From Paeniroseomonas aquatica (lineage in GTDB: Bacteria > Pseudomonadota > Alphaproteobacteria > Acetobacterales > Acetobacteraceae), in contig NZ_JAUFPN010000206.1 of assembly GCF_030409335.1 (NCBI RefSeq), positions 62,001 to 126,000 on the forward strand: DNA of 64,000 nucleotides, given 5' to 3'. Made by a program: the position numbers and the translations under genes. Below the pieces are notes generated by a model. The model was not told the DNA's origin. It was given only the letters and a program-made list of their open reading frames with translations, and did not search any database. This document shows, in pieces, positions 36,183 to 44,710 of the stretch; within the stretch, counting starts at the first letter, position 1; each line of letters starts with the position of its first letter.

Positions 36183-37469
36183 TCAGCGAACCCGCCGCAG
36201 GTACTCGGCCGAGAGCTGGCTCAGCTCGGTGATGCCGAGCATGGCCATGTTCCGGTGGATTTCCTCCCAGAGCAGGGTGATGGCATGACGCACCCCGGCT
36301 TCCCCGCCCACCGCGGCGGCATAGAGGAAGGGCCGGCCGACGAAGACGAAATGCGCCCCCAGCGCCAGCGCCTTCAGCACGTCGGTCCCGCGCCGGATGC
36401 CGCAATCGAGGATCACCGCCATCCCGCCGGCGACCGCCGCGATCTCCGGCAGCATCCGCAGCGGCGCGATGGCGCCGTCGAGTTGCCGGCCACCGTGGTT
36501 GGAGACGATGACGCCATCGGCGCCGCAGTCGCGGGCGATCTTCGCATCCTCGGGCGAGAGCAGACCCTTCACCAGCAGCGGCCCCCGCCAGCGTGCCCGG
36601 ATCAGCGCCAGATGCTCCCAGGAGAGCCCGTCCCGCCGGCCGATCTTGCGGATCAGGTTGGCCGAGAGCACCGGCGGGCCGCGGGTCGCGTCCATGTTCT
36701 CGAAATGCGGCATGCCGTGGTTCTTCAGGGTCCGCAGCGCCGTCCCGAACAGCCAGCGCGGATGGCTGATGCCTTCCCAGGCCAGCCGCAGGTTGGGCTT
36801 CAGCGGCAGGCTATAGCCGTTGCGGACGTTGTTCTCCCGGTTGGCCGAGACCGGCACGTCGGCGGTCAGCACGAAGGTGTCGTAGCCGGCGGCGGCGACG
36901 CGGTCGACCAGCGCCTCGATCCGCGGGGCCTCGCCCGGCAGGTAGGCCTGGTACCAAGCGGTCGGCCCCTCCGCCCGCACCTCCTCCAGGCGGATGAGCG
37001 AGGAGGCGCTGAGGATCATCGGGATGCCCGCTGCCGCCGCCGCCCGGGCGAAGACCAAGTCGCCGCGATAGGCCGACAGCGCCGAGGCCCCCATGGGCGC
37101 GATGCCGAAGGGCGCCGCATACCGTCGACCGAGCAGGGCGGTGCCGGTCTGCCGCGCCGAGACATCCGCCAGCACCCGCGGCACGAAGCCCAGCTCCTGG
37201 AAGGCCGCCCGGTTGTCGCGCAGCGCCGCATCGGTCTCCGCGGCACCGGAGACGAAGCCGTAGAGCATGCGCGGCAGGTGGCGCCGCGCCGCGGCCTCGA
37301 AGTCGTCCAGGGCCAGGAAACGCCGCAGCCCGGGCGGCACCTCCGGGCCGGGCGGCACGGTGGCCACGGAGGCCGCGCTCACCGACCTGGCGCTCACGGG
37401 TTGGGCGCTGGCCTGCTTGTCCTGCAATGCCGGGACGGAGTCGCCCGGGATCTCGCCATCCGGTGGCAT
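36183..37469 (-). CDS. lldD: FMN-dependent alpha-hydroxy-acid dehydrogenase (L-lactate dehydrogenase-like)
   Basis: 428 residues from ATG 37469, with GGAGACG upstream. An in-frame open stretch runs far upstream without meaning. After a 45-residue low-complexity Ser/Ala/Pro-rich leader, the (S)-2-hydroxyacid oxidase family fold begins: LYGFVSGAAETDAALRDNRAAF, FGIAPMGASALSAYRGDLVFA, FVLTADVPVSANRENNVRNGY, LLVKGLLSPEDAK, the catalytic VIVSNHGGRQLDGAIA (active His) and LDCGIRRGTDVLKALALGA. It oxidises L-lactate or a similar 2-hydroxyacid with FMN and passes electrons to quinones or cytochromes. The MFS gene follows immediately. Confidence 0.9.
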   Translation of the reverse strand: MPPDGEIPGDSVPALQDKQASAQPVSARSVSAASVATVPPGPEVPPGLRRFLALDDFEAAARRHLPRMLYGFVSGAAETDAALRDNRAAFQELGFVPRVLADVSARQTGTALLGRRYAAPFGIAPMGASALSAYRGDLVFARAAAAAGIPMILSASSLIRLEEVRAEGPTAWYQAYLPGEAPRIEALVDRVAAAGYDTFVLTADVPVSANRENNVRNGYSLPLKPNLRLAWEGISHPRWLFGTALRTLKNHGMPHFENMDATRGPPVLSANLIRKIGRRDGLSWEHLALIRARWRGPLLVKGLLSPEDAKIARDCGADGVIVSNHGGRQLDGAIAPLRMLPEIAAVAGGMAVILDCGIRRGTDVLKALALGAHFVFVGRPFLYAAAVGGEAGVRHAITLLWEEIHRNMAMLGITELSQLSAEYLRRVR

Positions 37470-37549
37470 GCCTCGTCTCCATTGCCAGTACTGACCGGGG
37501 CGCAGGGTCGGGCGAAAGCGCCGGCGGGTCAACGCATCGGCGGCACGGG

Positions 37550-38845
37550 TCAGCCGGCCGGGCCGGATCCCGGATCGGCATAGGCGAAGACGATCCCGGT
37601 CACCGCGATCGACAGCAGCCTGTCGTCGCCGCTGACGCCGTCCTCGGCCGGGCTGCCGCCGGCCAGGGCCTGCAGCCGCAGCACCTGGCATGGGGCGGCG
37701 CCGCCGGGTGGGGTGATCCGCAGCCGGTAGTGGTGCGGACCTTCGGGCGATACCTCCACCAGGCAGGGCTTGGCATCGAAGCTGGCCTCCAGGGCCGGGG
37801 CCGGGGCGCCGTAGAGATGCCCGACCGCCACCTCCACCCAGTCCACCGGGCGCATGGGCGCCGGGTTGCGGACCAGGCCCTGCAGGCTCATCCAGCGGAA
37901 GCCGCCCTCCGCATCCTCCTCGGCGGCATGCCAGCCGAGGTCGAAGCCGGCATCCGATGGCGCCAGCATCGCCTCGCCACCCGCCACCGGCGGCGGGGCT
38001 GGCGGCGGGCTGACGGCACCGGCGATCAAGGCCCGCAGTGCCGCGCCCGCCGTCTCCTCCGGCCCTTCCAGCAGAAGGCGGTCCAGCAGCAGGCTGGCCG
38101 CGGCCTCGATGAAGGCGTCGATCCGGTCCTGCTGCTGCTCCAGCCGGCGGTCGAGCATCGCCTGCAGGCCGGCCAGCGTGGTCTGCCCCGCCTGCTCCAG
38201 CCGCAGCACCCGCGCCTCCAGCGCGGCCAGCGGCTCGGCGCCGGGCAGGGCAGGGGCCCAGGCGAAGCGGGCCAGGGGCGCCTCGGTGCCGGGTGCGTGC
38301 AGGGCGATGTCCAGCCCGCCGCCGTTCAGATCCGCCGGCTCCAGCGCCATGGCGAAGCGGAAGGCGCAGCCGCCCTCGGCCAGCGGCACCGGCCGCTCCA
38401 CCTGGACCGCCCGGACGGCGCTGCCGTTGAGGATCGCATGCAGCACCGGCCGCACCAGGCCGTTCCGACGCTCGATCCCGGTGCCGCGCAGCATCCCGGA
38501 CTCCAGCCGCAGATCCTCCAGCACCGGTGCCCCCGGGCCAAGCAGGGCCAGCGCCGCCTCGGGCGAGGCGATCGGCCAGGGCGCCGCCAACTCGGGCCCC
38601 GCCGCCGCGGCGGCGATTCGCAGCGAAGCCGGCAGGGGGACGCAGGGCAGCCGGGTGACCGGCAATTCGAGAATGTCCCCTGCCGCCAGCACCCCGGCCA
38701 GCGGCAGCCGGCCGACTTCGATCCCGCGGCACCAGGCCTGCAGCGCCGCGCCCGGCGTGCAATCCCGCAGCGCCCGGAGCCGCAGCCCGCCGGCGCCGGC
38801 ACCCACCACCAGGAAGGGAAACTCTGCGAGGGCGGGCCTGTCCAT
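37550..38845 (-). CDS. Uncharacterised protein of a glycosyltransferase locus (coiled-coil plus beta domain)
   Basis: 431 residues, no signal peptide and no transmembrane helix. The N-terminal half (PFLVVGAGAGGLRLRALRDC) is beta-rich. A charged helix (LAALEARVLRLEQAGQTTLAGLQAMLDRRLEQQQDRIDAF) looks like a short coiled coil near residues 205-245. The last 110 residues (VDWVEVAVGHLYGAPA, HHYRLRITPPGGAAPCQVLRLQAL, LLSIAVTGIVFAYADP) resemble the beta-sandwich domains appended to some glycosyltransferase-locus proteins. It is divergent from a glycosyltransferase gene by 85 bases. Unknown function; perhaps a glycan-binding or regulatory partner. Confidence 0.6.
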   Translation of the reverse strand: MDRPALAEFPFLVVGAGAGGLRLRALRDCTPGAALQAWCRGIEVGRLPLAGVLAAGDILELPVTRLPCVPLPASLRIAAAAAGPELAAPWPIASPEAALALLGPGAPVLEDLRLESGMLRGTGIERRNGLVRPVLHAILNGSAVRAVQVERPVPLAEGGCAFRFAMALEPADLNGGGLDIALHAPGTEAPLARFAWAPALPGAEPLAALEARVLRLEQAGQTTLAGLQAMLDRRLEQQQDRIDAFIEAAASLLLDRLLLEGPEETAGAALRALIAGAVSPPPAPPPVAGGEAMLAPSDAGFDLGWHAAEEDAEGGFRWMSLQGLVRNPAPMRPVDWVEVAVGHLYGAPAPALEASFDAKPCLVEVSPEGPHHYRLRITPPGGAAPCQVLRLQALAGGSPAEDGVSGDDRLLSIAVTGIVFAYADPGSGPAG

Positions 38846-38930
38846 CGGGTTCCGCCGCTAGCACGGGCCCGGCCGGCCCAGCAAGCGACCACGCTTGGCG
38901 CCACCCGCCGAACAGGGGAGATTGCCGGCG

Positions 38931-40343
38931 ATGGATGCCCTGCTGCCCTCGCTGCTGCTCGTCAGCCCGCTGCCGCCGGCGCGGAACGGCATCGCCGACT
39001 ACGCCGCCGCGCTGCTGGACGGGCTCGCCCCGCACTACCGCTGCACCGTCGCCTGCGAGGATTGGCTGGCGGCGGCGCCCGGCGCCGCCGTGGTGGACCC
39101 TGCCTTGGCGCATCGCCTGCCGGAAGCCGGTGGCCGGGTGCTGCACCAGATCGGCAACAACCCGGACCATGGCTTCGTGTTGCGGGCGCTGCGCCACCTG
39201 CCCGGTGTCACCACCCTGCACGACCCTGGCCTGCTGCACCTGCATGAATCGACGGGCGAGAGCCGGGCGACCATCCTGGCCGGCCTCCGCCATGCTGCAC
39301 CGGGCATGGCCGCGACCTTCGGGGCACAGCTGCGCGACCATGGGCTGTCGACGCGCTCCAACCATCTGCTCTTCGACCTGGCGGGGGAGGTGCTGGCGCG
39401 CTCCCGCGCCGTGGTGGTGCATTCCCGCTTCGCCCAGCGCCGCCTGCGGCTGACCCATGGCGAGGCGGCCACTGCCCATGTCGCTGTCATCCCGCACCCG
39501 CTGCCGCCCGGAGAGCCGCCCGCCCGCGGCGCCGCCCGGGCCCGGCTCGGCATCCCGCCCGGGGATTTCCTGCTGGTCACCGCCGGCTTCGCGGCCCGGG
39601 CGAAGCGGCTGGACTGGGTGGCCGCGGCCCTCGCGGCGCTGCCCGGCATCCGCTGGATCCATGCCGGTGGCGCCGATCCGGAGCAGGCGGCGGCCGTGGC
39701 GGACCGGGCCAGGGTCACCGGCCACCTCGACGCCGCCAACTTCGCCGATCACATCGCGGCGGCCGACGTGCTGGTGACCCTGCGCTTCCCGTCGCAGGGT
39801 GAAAGCTCCGGCCCGCTCGCCCGCGGCCTCGCCGCCGGGGTCTGCTGCCTCGTCTCCGATACCGCCGCCTACGCCGAGCTGCCACGCGACGCGGTCATCC
39901 ACCTGCCGCTGGCCGGCGGGGCCCGGGCGCTGGCGGCGGCGCTCGCCGGCCTCCTGGCCGATCCGGGAAGGGCCGCGGCCATCGGCGCCGCCGGCCGGCG
40001 CCACGCGCTGGCGGAGATGGCCCTGCCCAGCGTCGCCGCCCGCTACCGCGACGTCATCGAGGCAAGCCGCGACCGGCCGGTGGCGCCCCTCGCCGGCAGC
40101 GCCGCGCCGCCGCCGCTGCTGCGGGCGCGGCCGGAACGGGCCGCCATCGCGCAGGTGCTGGCCGGGCGGCAGGGCGCGTGCCGGCTGCGGCTGGATGTCT
40201 CGGAGCTCGCGGCGCTCGCCGACCTCAGCCTGGCGCCCACGGGCCTGCTGCCCGGCCTGCTGCCGCCGCGGGCCGCGGTCCGGGCGTTGCGGGTGGAACC
40301 GGACGGGCTGCTGCTCGACCTCGACCTGGCCGGGCCCGGTTGA
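38931..40343 (+). CDS. Glycosyltransferase (GT-B fold, GT4-like)
   Basis: 470 residues from ATG 38931 (AGGGGAG further upstream). N-terminal SPLPPARNGIADYAAALLDGLAPHY is the usual glycine-rich acceptor-site loop. Then come VVVHSRFAQRRLRL, LLVTAGFAARAKRLDWVAAAL (donor-domain start), VTGHLDAANFADHIAAADVLVTLRFPSQGESSGPLARGLAAGV and LLADPGRAAAIGAAGRRHALAEM. After about residue 385 a 90-residue tail is added (APPPLLRARPERAAIAQVLAG) that has no parallel in the core enzyme. It ends in a TTGA overlap with the next gene, so the tail and that product may interact. Confidence 0.85.
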   Translation: MDALLPSLLLVSPLPPARNGIADYAAALLDGLAPHYRCTVACEDWLAAAPGAAVVDPALAHRLPEAGGRVLHQIGNNPDHGFVLRALRHLPGVTTLHDPGLLHLHESTGESRATILAGLRHAAPGMAATFGAQLRDHGLSTRSNHLLFDLAGEVLARSRAVVVHSRFAQRRLRLTHGEAATAHVAVIPHPLPPGEPPARGAARARLGIPPGDFLLVTAGFAARAKRLDWVAAALAALPGIRWIHAGGADPEQAAAVADRARVTGHLDAANFADHIAAADVLVTLRFPSQGESSGPLARGLAAGVCCLVSDTAAYAELPRDAVIHLPLAGGARALAAALAGLLADPGRAAAIGAAGRRHALAEMALPSVAARYRDVIEASRDRPVAPLAGSAAPPPLLRARPERAAIAQVLAGRQGACRLRLDVSELAALADLSLAPTGLLPGLLPPRAAVRALRVEPDGLLLDLDLAGPG

Positions 40344-41227
40344 GCGCGGCGCCCGTCCTGGCAGCCTTGCTGGCGCGCGCCTTCCCGGGGCTGGCCGCGC
40401 GCGACCTCAGCCTGCCCCATGGTCGGCTGCTGCCCTGGCTGCCGGGGACGCGGGCGGGCCTCGCCGCCCCGGTGCCCGCGGCGGAAGCCGCGCTGCTGGC
40501 CCGCTTCCGCCAGGCCGGTCGACCGCTGCTCGGATTGGACCCGGAGGCCGACCTGGCGGCCGATCCGGCCTGGGATGCCGCGCCCGAACGCCTGGCCTGG
40601 CGGGAGCGTCCCGGGCCGGCCGACGGCGCCACGCTGACGCTGCTGCAAGGCGGCTCCGGGGAGATGCCGGCGCACCCCGGCCAGGCGCGGATCATGCTGC
40701 TGTTCGGCCGCAATGCTGCGCCGGAACGGCATGTCCTGCTGCTGGCCGAAGCCCGCCTGGCCGAGGTCTTCGGCCGCCTGCGCGACGCCGCCGCCGGGCT
40801 CGCCGGCATCGGCTGGCAGGTGGGCGGCCGGCTGGTCTCCCCCCGCCTCGCCAGCCTGGGCGCTCTGGCGCCGGAGGGGGCGGTGCGGCGGATGGCGGTG
40901 CCGGCGGCCGGGCTGCCGAGCGACCTGGCGGACCCGGCCACCCTCGGCGGCACCCGGCAGGCGCGGCTGCTGCTCGGCGCCCTGCCGCCGCAGCCCTGGC
41001 AGCTCCGGCTCGGCTTCGCCGGCGCGGCGCCGGGACCGCTGGCATTCTTCCTCGACGGCCGCCGCCACCCGGCCGGCCTGACACAGGCCACGACCTCCGG
41101 TGAGGCCGGCGGCACGCTGTCGGTCCGGCTCGCCGCCCCGACCGGCCAGGCGCAGGTGCTCGGCCTCGCCTGGCCCGGGGCGGCACCCGCCGGGCTGCGC
41201 CTGACCCTGCTGGAGCTCGAGGGATGA
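40340..41227 (+). CDS. Uncharacterised protein between two glycosyltransferases
   Basis: 295 residues from a TTG start that overlaps the upstream stop (TTGA); no ATG is available nearby. The protein is Ala/Leu/Arg/Pro rich, with no signal peptide, membrane helix or recognised motif. The C-terminal portion (PWQLRLGFAGAAPGPLAFFLDG and TLSVRLAAPTGQAQVLGLAWPG) is beta-rich and loosely like the end of the 431-residue protein at 37550. It ends in an ATGA overlap with the next glycosyltransferase gene, so it is tightly coupled to both. The start codon and the reality of the first 20 residues are uncertain. Function unknown. Confidence 0.6.
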   Translation: MSAAPVLAALLARAFPGLAARDLSLPHGRLLPWLPGTRAGLAAPVPAAEAALLARFRQAGRPLLGLDPEADLAADPAWDAAPERLAWRERPGPADGATLTLLQGGSGEMPAHPGQARIMLLFGRNAAPERHVLLLAEARLAEVFGRLRDAAAGLAGIGWQVGGRLVSPRLASLGALAPEGAVRRMAVPAAGLPSDLADPATLGGTRQARLLLGALPPQPWQLRLGFAGAAPGPLAFFLDGRRHPAGLTQATTSGEAGGTLSVRLAAPTGQAQVLGLAWPGAAPAGLRLTLLELEG

Positions 41228-42348
41228 GGCGCCCGCCCCGCCTGCTGATCGTCTCGCCCATCGCCTCGCATCCGGCCGACCAGGGCAATGCCGCCCGCAT
41301 CCAGTCCCTCGGCGGCGCCCTCATGGCGCGCGGCATCGCCTGCGAATTCCTCTGCTTCGCCACCGAGGGGCTGGCCCCGAGCCAGCAGGCCGCCATGGCC
41401 GGATTTTGGCATGCCCTGCACGTCGAACCGGGGGTGGTTACCGGAGAATCCTCCATGCCGGGCTGCTGGGGTCTCGACGACTGGTGCCCGCCGGCTCTGG
41501 TCGAGCGGGTCGCCGGCCTGCAGCGCGCCCGCCGCTACGACGCGGTGCTGGTGAACTACGTCTGGCTCTCCGCCGCCCTGGCCGGGAGTGGGGGAGCCCT
41601 GCGCATCCTCGATACCCACGACCTCTTCGGTGGCCGCGACGCGGTGGCCCGCGACCAGGGGCTCGATCCCTCCTGGTTCTTCACCAGCGTCGCGGAAGAG
41701 TCCCGCGGCCTCGACCGGGCCGAGCTGGTGCTCGGCATCCAGGCCGAGGAGGCGGAGGTGCTGCGCCGACGCTGTACGGTGGAGGTTGCGGTGTTCGGCC
41801 ACATGCCGCCGCTGCGCTTCCTCGGCGCCCCGGCCCCGGCGCCGGCCATGCCCTTCGGCTACCTTGGCAGCGCCAATCCCTGGAACCTCGCCGCCGTGCG
41901 CACCCTGGATGCCGCCCTGGCGCCAGCGCCGGAGCTGCCCTGGCTACTCGCCGGCCGCATCCTGCGCCGGCAGGACCTGCTGCTCGCCTCGCGCCCGCGG
42001 CTGCTGCCGCAGCTCCCCGATGCCGCCGCCTTCTATGCCCAGGTCGATTGCGTGCTGAACCCGATGGCCGGTGGCACCGGCCTCAAGGTCAAGACGGTCG
42101 AGGCGCTGGCCTTCGGCAACCCGGTGCTCGGCACCCGGGATGCCTTCGCCGGCCTGCCGGCCGAGCATCACGGCCACGCTTGCGCCGATGCCGCCGGGCT
42201 GGTCGCCTGCATGCGCGAGTTCCTCCGCAGCCCCGCCTTCGCCCGCGAATTGCGCCTGGCGTCCCGCCTGCTGGCCCTGCGCCATGCCGCGGCGGTCACC
42301 GCGCAGCAGGATGCGCTGGCGGCCCGGCTGCGCGCCGCCGCGGCTTGA
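41224..42348 (+). CDS. Glycosyltransferase (GT4-like)
   Basis: 374 residues, ATGA overlap with the preceding gene. It opens RRPPRLLIVSPIASHPADQGNAARIQSLGGAL, a nucleotide-sugar-transferase start, then YDAVLVNYVWLSAAL, RILDTHDLFGGRD, EESRGLDRAELVLGIQAEEAEVLRRRC and the donor-site stretch CVLNPMAGGTGLKVKTVEALAFGNPVLGT, which is close to the 'G(T/S)GLKxKxxEALAxGxPVV' pattern of group 1 enzymes. It therefore uses a nucleotide-sugar donor and a retaining mechanism. The acceptor is unknown. It completes a three-gene coupled set (38931-42348) that looks independent of the larger minus-strand polysaccharide operon. Confidence 0.87.
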   Translation: MRRPPRLLIVSPIASHPADQGNAARIQSLGGALMARGIACEFLCFATEGLAPSQQAAMAGFWHALHVEPGVVTGESSMPGCWGLDDWCPPALVERVAGLQRARRYDAVLVNYVWLSAALAGSGGALRILDTHDLFGGRDAVARDQGLDPSWFFTSVAEESRGLDRAELVLGIQAEEAEVLRRRCTVEVAVFGHMPPLRFLGAPAPAPAMPFGYLGSANPWNLAAVRTLDAALAPAPELPWLLAGRILRRQDLLLASRPRLLPQLPDAAAFYAQVDCVLNPMAGGTGLKVKTVEALAFGNPVLGTRDAFAGLPAEHHGHACADAAGLVACMREFLRSPAFARELRLASRLLALRHAAAVTAQQDALAARLRAAAA

Positions 42349-42401
42349 CGCGGGCGGCTGGCCGGGGCGCAGTCCTTCCCGACCGGCTGAGGGGTGGCAC
42401 G

Positions 42402-44381
42402 ATGGACGGATTGACGCTGCAGGCACGCCTGCCCTTCGCCGAGGGCCAGTCCTTCGGCGCCACCGGCCCCTACGAACTGCTGCTCGGCCGCGCCCGCTAC
42501 GCGGTCGACCCGCGGGCGCCGGGCAATGCCCCGATCACCGATCTCGCCCTGGCGCCGCGCGACGCCGACGGGCTGATCCGCTTCGAGGGCGACGTGCAGA
42601 TCCTGCGCCCGGTCGACCTCGCCCGCGGCAACCGCCGGCTGTTCTTCGACTGGGGCAACCGCGGCAACAAGCGCTGCCTGCAGTATTTCAACGACGCCCC
42701 GGGGTCCAATCTGCCGCTGGCCGAGGAGCACGCCGGCAACGGCTACCTGATGCGCCGCGGCTACAGCATCGTCTGGGGCGCCTGGCAGGGCGACCTGCTG
42801 CCGGGCAACGGCTGGGTCATCCTGGATGCGCCGGTGGCCATGCGGGACGGCGCCCCGGTCACCGGCACCGTTCGGGCCGAGTTCATCGGCCAGGAGGGCG
42901 TGAACACCTTCCCCCTCGGCGTCTACACCAGCACCTACAGCCATCCCGCGGTCGATGGCCCCGCCACGCTCACCCGCCGCCGCTATCCCTGGGCGCCGCG
43001 CGAGGCGGTGCCGGCCGGCGAATGGCAGTTCGGCCGCCACGAGGCGGGCATGGGGCTCGAAGTCTTCGGCCGCGACTCGATCGTCGCCCCCTCCCGGCGG
43101 CACCTGCACATGCCCGCCGGCTTCCGCCCCGGCTGGATCTACGAACTGGTCTATACCGCCGAGGCGCCGCGCGTGCTGGGCCTCGGCCATGCCGCGGTGC
43201 GCGACCTGGTGAGCTGGCTGCGGCATGACGCGACAGCGGCCAATCCGCTGCGTGGCGCGGTCGACAAGGCCTATGGCTGGGGCCGCAGCCAGACCGGCCG
43301 GACTATCCGCGACTTCCTCCATGCCGGCTTCAACGCCGATGCCGCGGGGCGCCGGGTCTTCGACGGGCTGCTGCCGCATGTGGCCGGCGCCGGGCGGCTG
43401 TTCATCGGCCGCTTCGCCAACCTCACCGTCCCCGCCGGGCAGCAATACGAGGATCATGACAATGCCGCCGATGCCTTCCCCTTCAGCTATGCCGAGACCA
43501 CCGACCACCTGACCGGCGCCACCGACGCCATCCTGAAGCGCCCGGCGACCGACCCGCTGGTGATGCACAGCCAGAGCGCCACCGAATACTGGCAGCGCCG
43601 CGGCAGCCTGGTGCACACGACCACGCAGGGCGAGGATCTGCCGCAGCCCGAAGGCGTCCGCATCTACCACTGGTGCAGCAGCCAGCATGCCGCCAATCCG
43701 CGGCTGACGAAGCCCGCCACCGGACCCTTCCTCAATACCGAGAACGTCGTCTGGACCAGCATGCTCTTCCGCGCGCTGCTGGAGGCGATGGACGCCTGGG
43801 CGACGGATGGCACGCCGCCGCCGCCCTCCGCCATGCCGCGCCGGGCCGATGGCACCGCCGCCACCATGGCGGAATGGCGCGGCCGGTTCCCTGCCATTCC
43901 CGGCGTCGCCGTGCCGCGCGGCCCGAGCGACTTCCCGCTGTACGACTTCGGCCTCGAGGCCGGGGTGCAGACCATCCTGCCGCCGCGCGTCGCCGATGCC
44001 GCCGGCTATGCGGTGCTGGTCCCGGCGGTCGATGCCGATGGCAACGACCTCGGCGGGGTGCGCGCGCCGATGGTGGCGGCGCCGCTGGCGACCTACACCG
44101 CCTGGAACCTCCGCGCCCGCGGCAATGCCGCCGGTGCGCTGCACGAATACACCGGCAGCACCATCCCCTTCGCCGAGACCGAGGCCGAGCGCGATGCCAC
44201 CGGCGATCCGCGGCCCTCGGTGCAGGCGCGCTACGGCGATGCTGCCGGCTATGTCGCCGCCATCACCGCGGCGGCGGAGGCCCTCGTCGCCCAGCGCCTG
44301 ATGCTGGCCGAGGACCTGCCCCGCGGGGCGCGAGCCGCAGCCCGCTGGCATGCGCCGCGGCACGATGTGGGGCTCGGATGA
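42402..44381 (+). CDS. Large alpha/beta-hydrolase-domain protein (Abhydrolase_10 type)
   Basis: 659 residues from ATG 42402 with AGGGG upstream. The N-terminal domain (YELLLGRARYAVDPRAPGNAPITDLALAPRDADG and the LFFDWGNRGNKRCLQYFNDAP segment) is characteristic of the 'alpha/beta hydrolase domain' family, and GWGRSQTGRTIRDFLHAGFN carries the nucleophile elbow (G-x-S-x-x-G). The C-terminus includes YHWCSSQHA and a long ATLTAAAEALVAQRLMLAEDLPRG-like helix. These proteins are of unknown substrate but are often found in soil proteobacteria that degrade xenobiotics. The protein has no signal peptide. It ends 11 bases from the convergent small membrane gene. Confidence 0.8.
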   Translation: MDGLTLQARLPFAEGQSFGATGPYELLLGRARYAVDPRAPGNAPITDLALAPRDADGLIRFEGDVQILRPVDLARGNRRLFFDWGNRGNKRCLQYFNDAPGSNLPLAEEHAGNGYLMRRGYSIVWGAWQGDLLPGNGWVILDAPVAMRDGAPVTGTVRAEFIGQEGVNTFPLGVYTSTYSHPAVDGPATLTRRRYPWAPREAVPAGEWQFGRHEAGMGLEVFGRDSIVAPSRRHLHMPAGFRPGWIYELVYTAEAPRVLGLGHAAVRDLVSWLRHDATAANPLRGAVDKAYGWGRSQTGRTIRDFLHAGFNADAAGRRVFDGLLPHVAGAGRLFIGRFANLTVPAGQQYEDHDNAADAFPFSYAETTDHLTGATDAILKRPATDPLVMHSQSATEYWQRRGSLVHTTTQGEDLPQPEGVRIYHWCSSQHAANPRLTKPATGPFLNTENVVWTSMLFRALLEAMDAWATDGTPPPPSAMPRRADGTAATMAEWRGRFPAIPGVAVPRGPSDFPLYDFGLEAGVQTILPPRVADAAGYAVLVPAVDADGNDLGGVRAPMVAAPLATYTAWNLRARGNAAGALHEYTGSTIPFAETEAERDATGDPRPSVQARYGDAAGYVAAITAAAEALVAQRLMLAEDLPRGARAAARWHAPRHDVGLG

Positions 44382-44392
44382 GGGGCCGTCGT

Positions 44393-44581
44393 TCAGCCGA
44401 GGCGCAGCTGCCGCAGCAGCCCGGCGCTGCGCTGGCATTGCGCCATGCTGAGGCCCCCTGTGGCTTCCTGCGCAATGCGCGGCGTCCGGCCCTGCCGGTG
44501 GTCCTCCAGCAGCGCCAGCACCGCCGGCACCGCGCCGCAGCCGAGAAGAAAGAGGCCCAGCGTCATCCAGGTCGTGTCCAT
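44393..44581 (-). CDS. Small single-helix membrane protein
   Basis: 62 residues from ATG 44581, preceded by GGGAGAT at good distance; an ATG at 44596 lies upstream of that ribosome-binding site and is less likely. One hydrophobic segment (TTWMTLGLFLLGCGAVPAVLALL) is followed by a cytosolic, basic tail (EDHRQGRTPRIAQE). I recognise no family. Its 5' region meets the divergent PepSY operon over a 129-base region that contains an elaborate operator (44649-44687), so it is probably a target of the two-component system downstream. Short membrane proteins next to PhoPQ-like systems sometimes modulate the kinase (MgrB is an example), which is a pure hypothesis here. Confidence 0.6.
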   Translation of the reverse strand: MDTTWMTLGLFLLGCGAVPAVLALLEDHRQGRTPRIAQEATGGLSMAQCQRSAGLLRQLRLG

Positions 44582-44648
44582 GGCGATCTCCCGCATCGGT
44601 TCCGGGCACCGGCGGCGCCCCTGATTGCGCCACCATGGGGGAGGCCGC

Positions 44649-44687
44649 CTGAACCGGCGCTGAGCCGGCCGTTCAGCCAGGGTTCAG
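44649..44687. promoter_or_regulatory. Four-half-site operator (PhoP-box-like direct repeats on both strands)
   Basis: The 39 bases hold four hexamers at an exact 11-bp period. CTGAAC (44649-44654), N5, CTGAGC (44660-44665), N5, GTTCAG (44671-44676), N5, GTTCAG (44682-44687). On the plus strand the right pair is a direct repeat GTTCAG-N5-GTTCAG. On the minus strand the left pair reads GCTCAG-N5-GTTCAG. OmpR/PhoP-class regulators bind direct repeats with this period, one dimer per pair. The right pair points toward the PepSY-regulator-kinase operon (ATG 44711), the left toward the small membrane gene. Autoregulation is inferred. Confidence 0.7.
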
Positions 44688-44710
44688 CTTCGCGGCAGCA
44701 GGCTGGCGGC

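Noticed and set aside
36183-40004. Open frame of about 1270 codons extending lldD far upstream
   Set aside because: The extra part overlaps the real genes at 37550 and 38931 and is low-complexity. It reflects high GC with few stop codons.
41406-44381. Open frame of about 990 codons extending the alpha/beta hydrolase upstream
   Set aside because: The upstream part is out of frame with the real glycosyltransferase gene at 41224-42348 and has an Arg/Pro/Ala shadow composition; ATG 42402 has a good ribosome-binding site.
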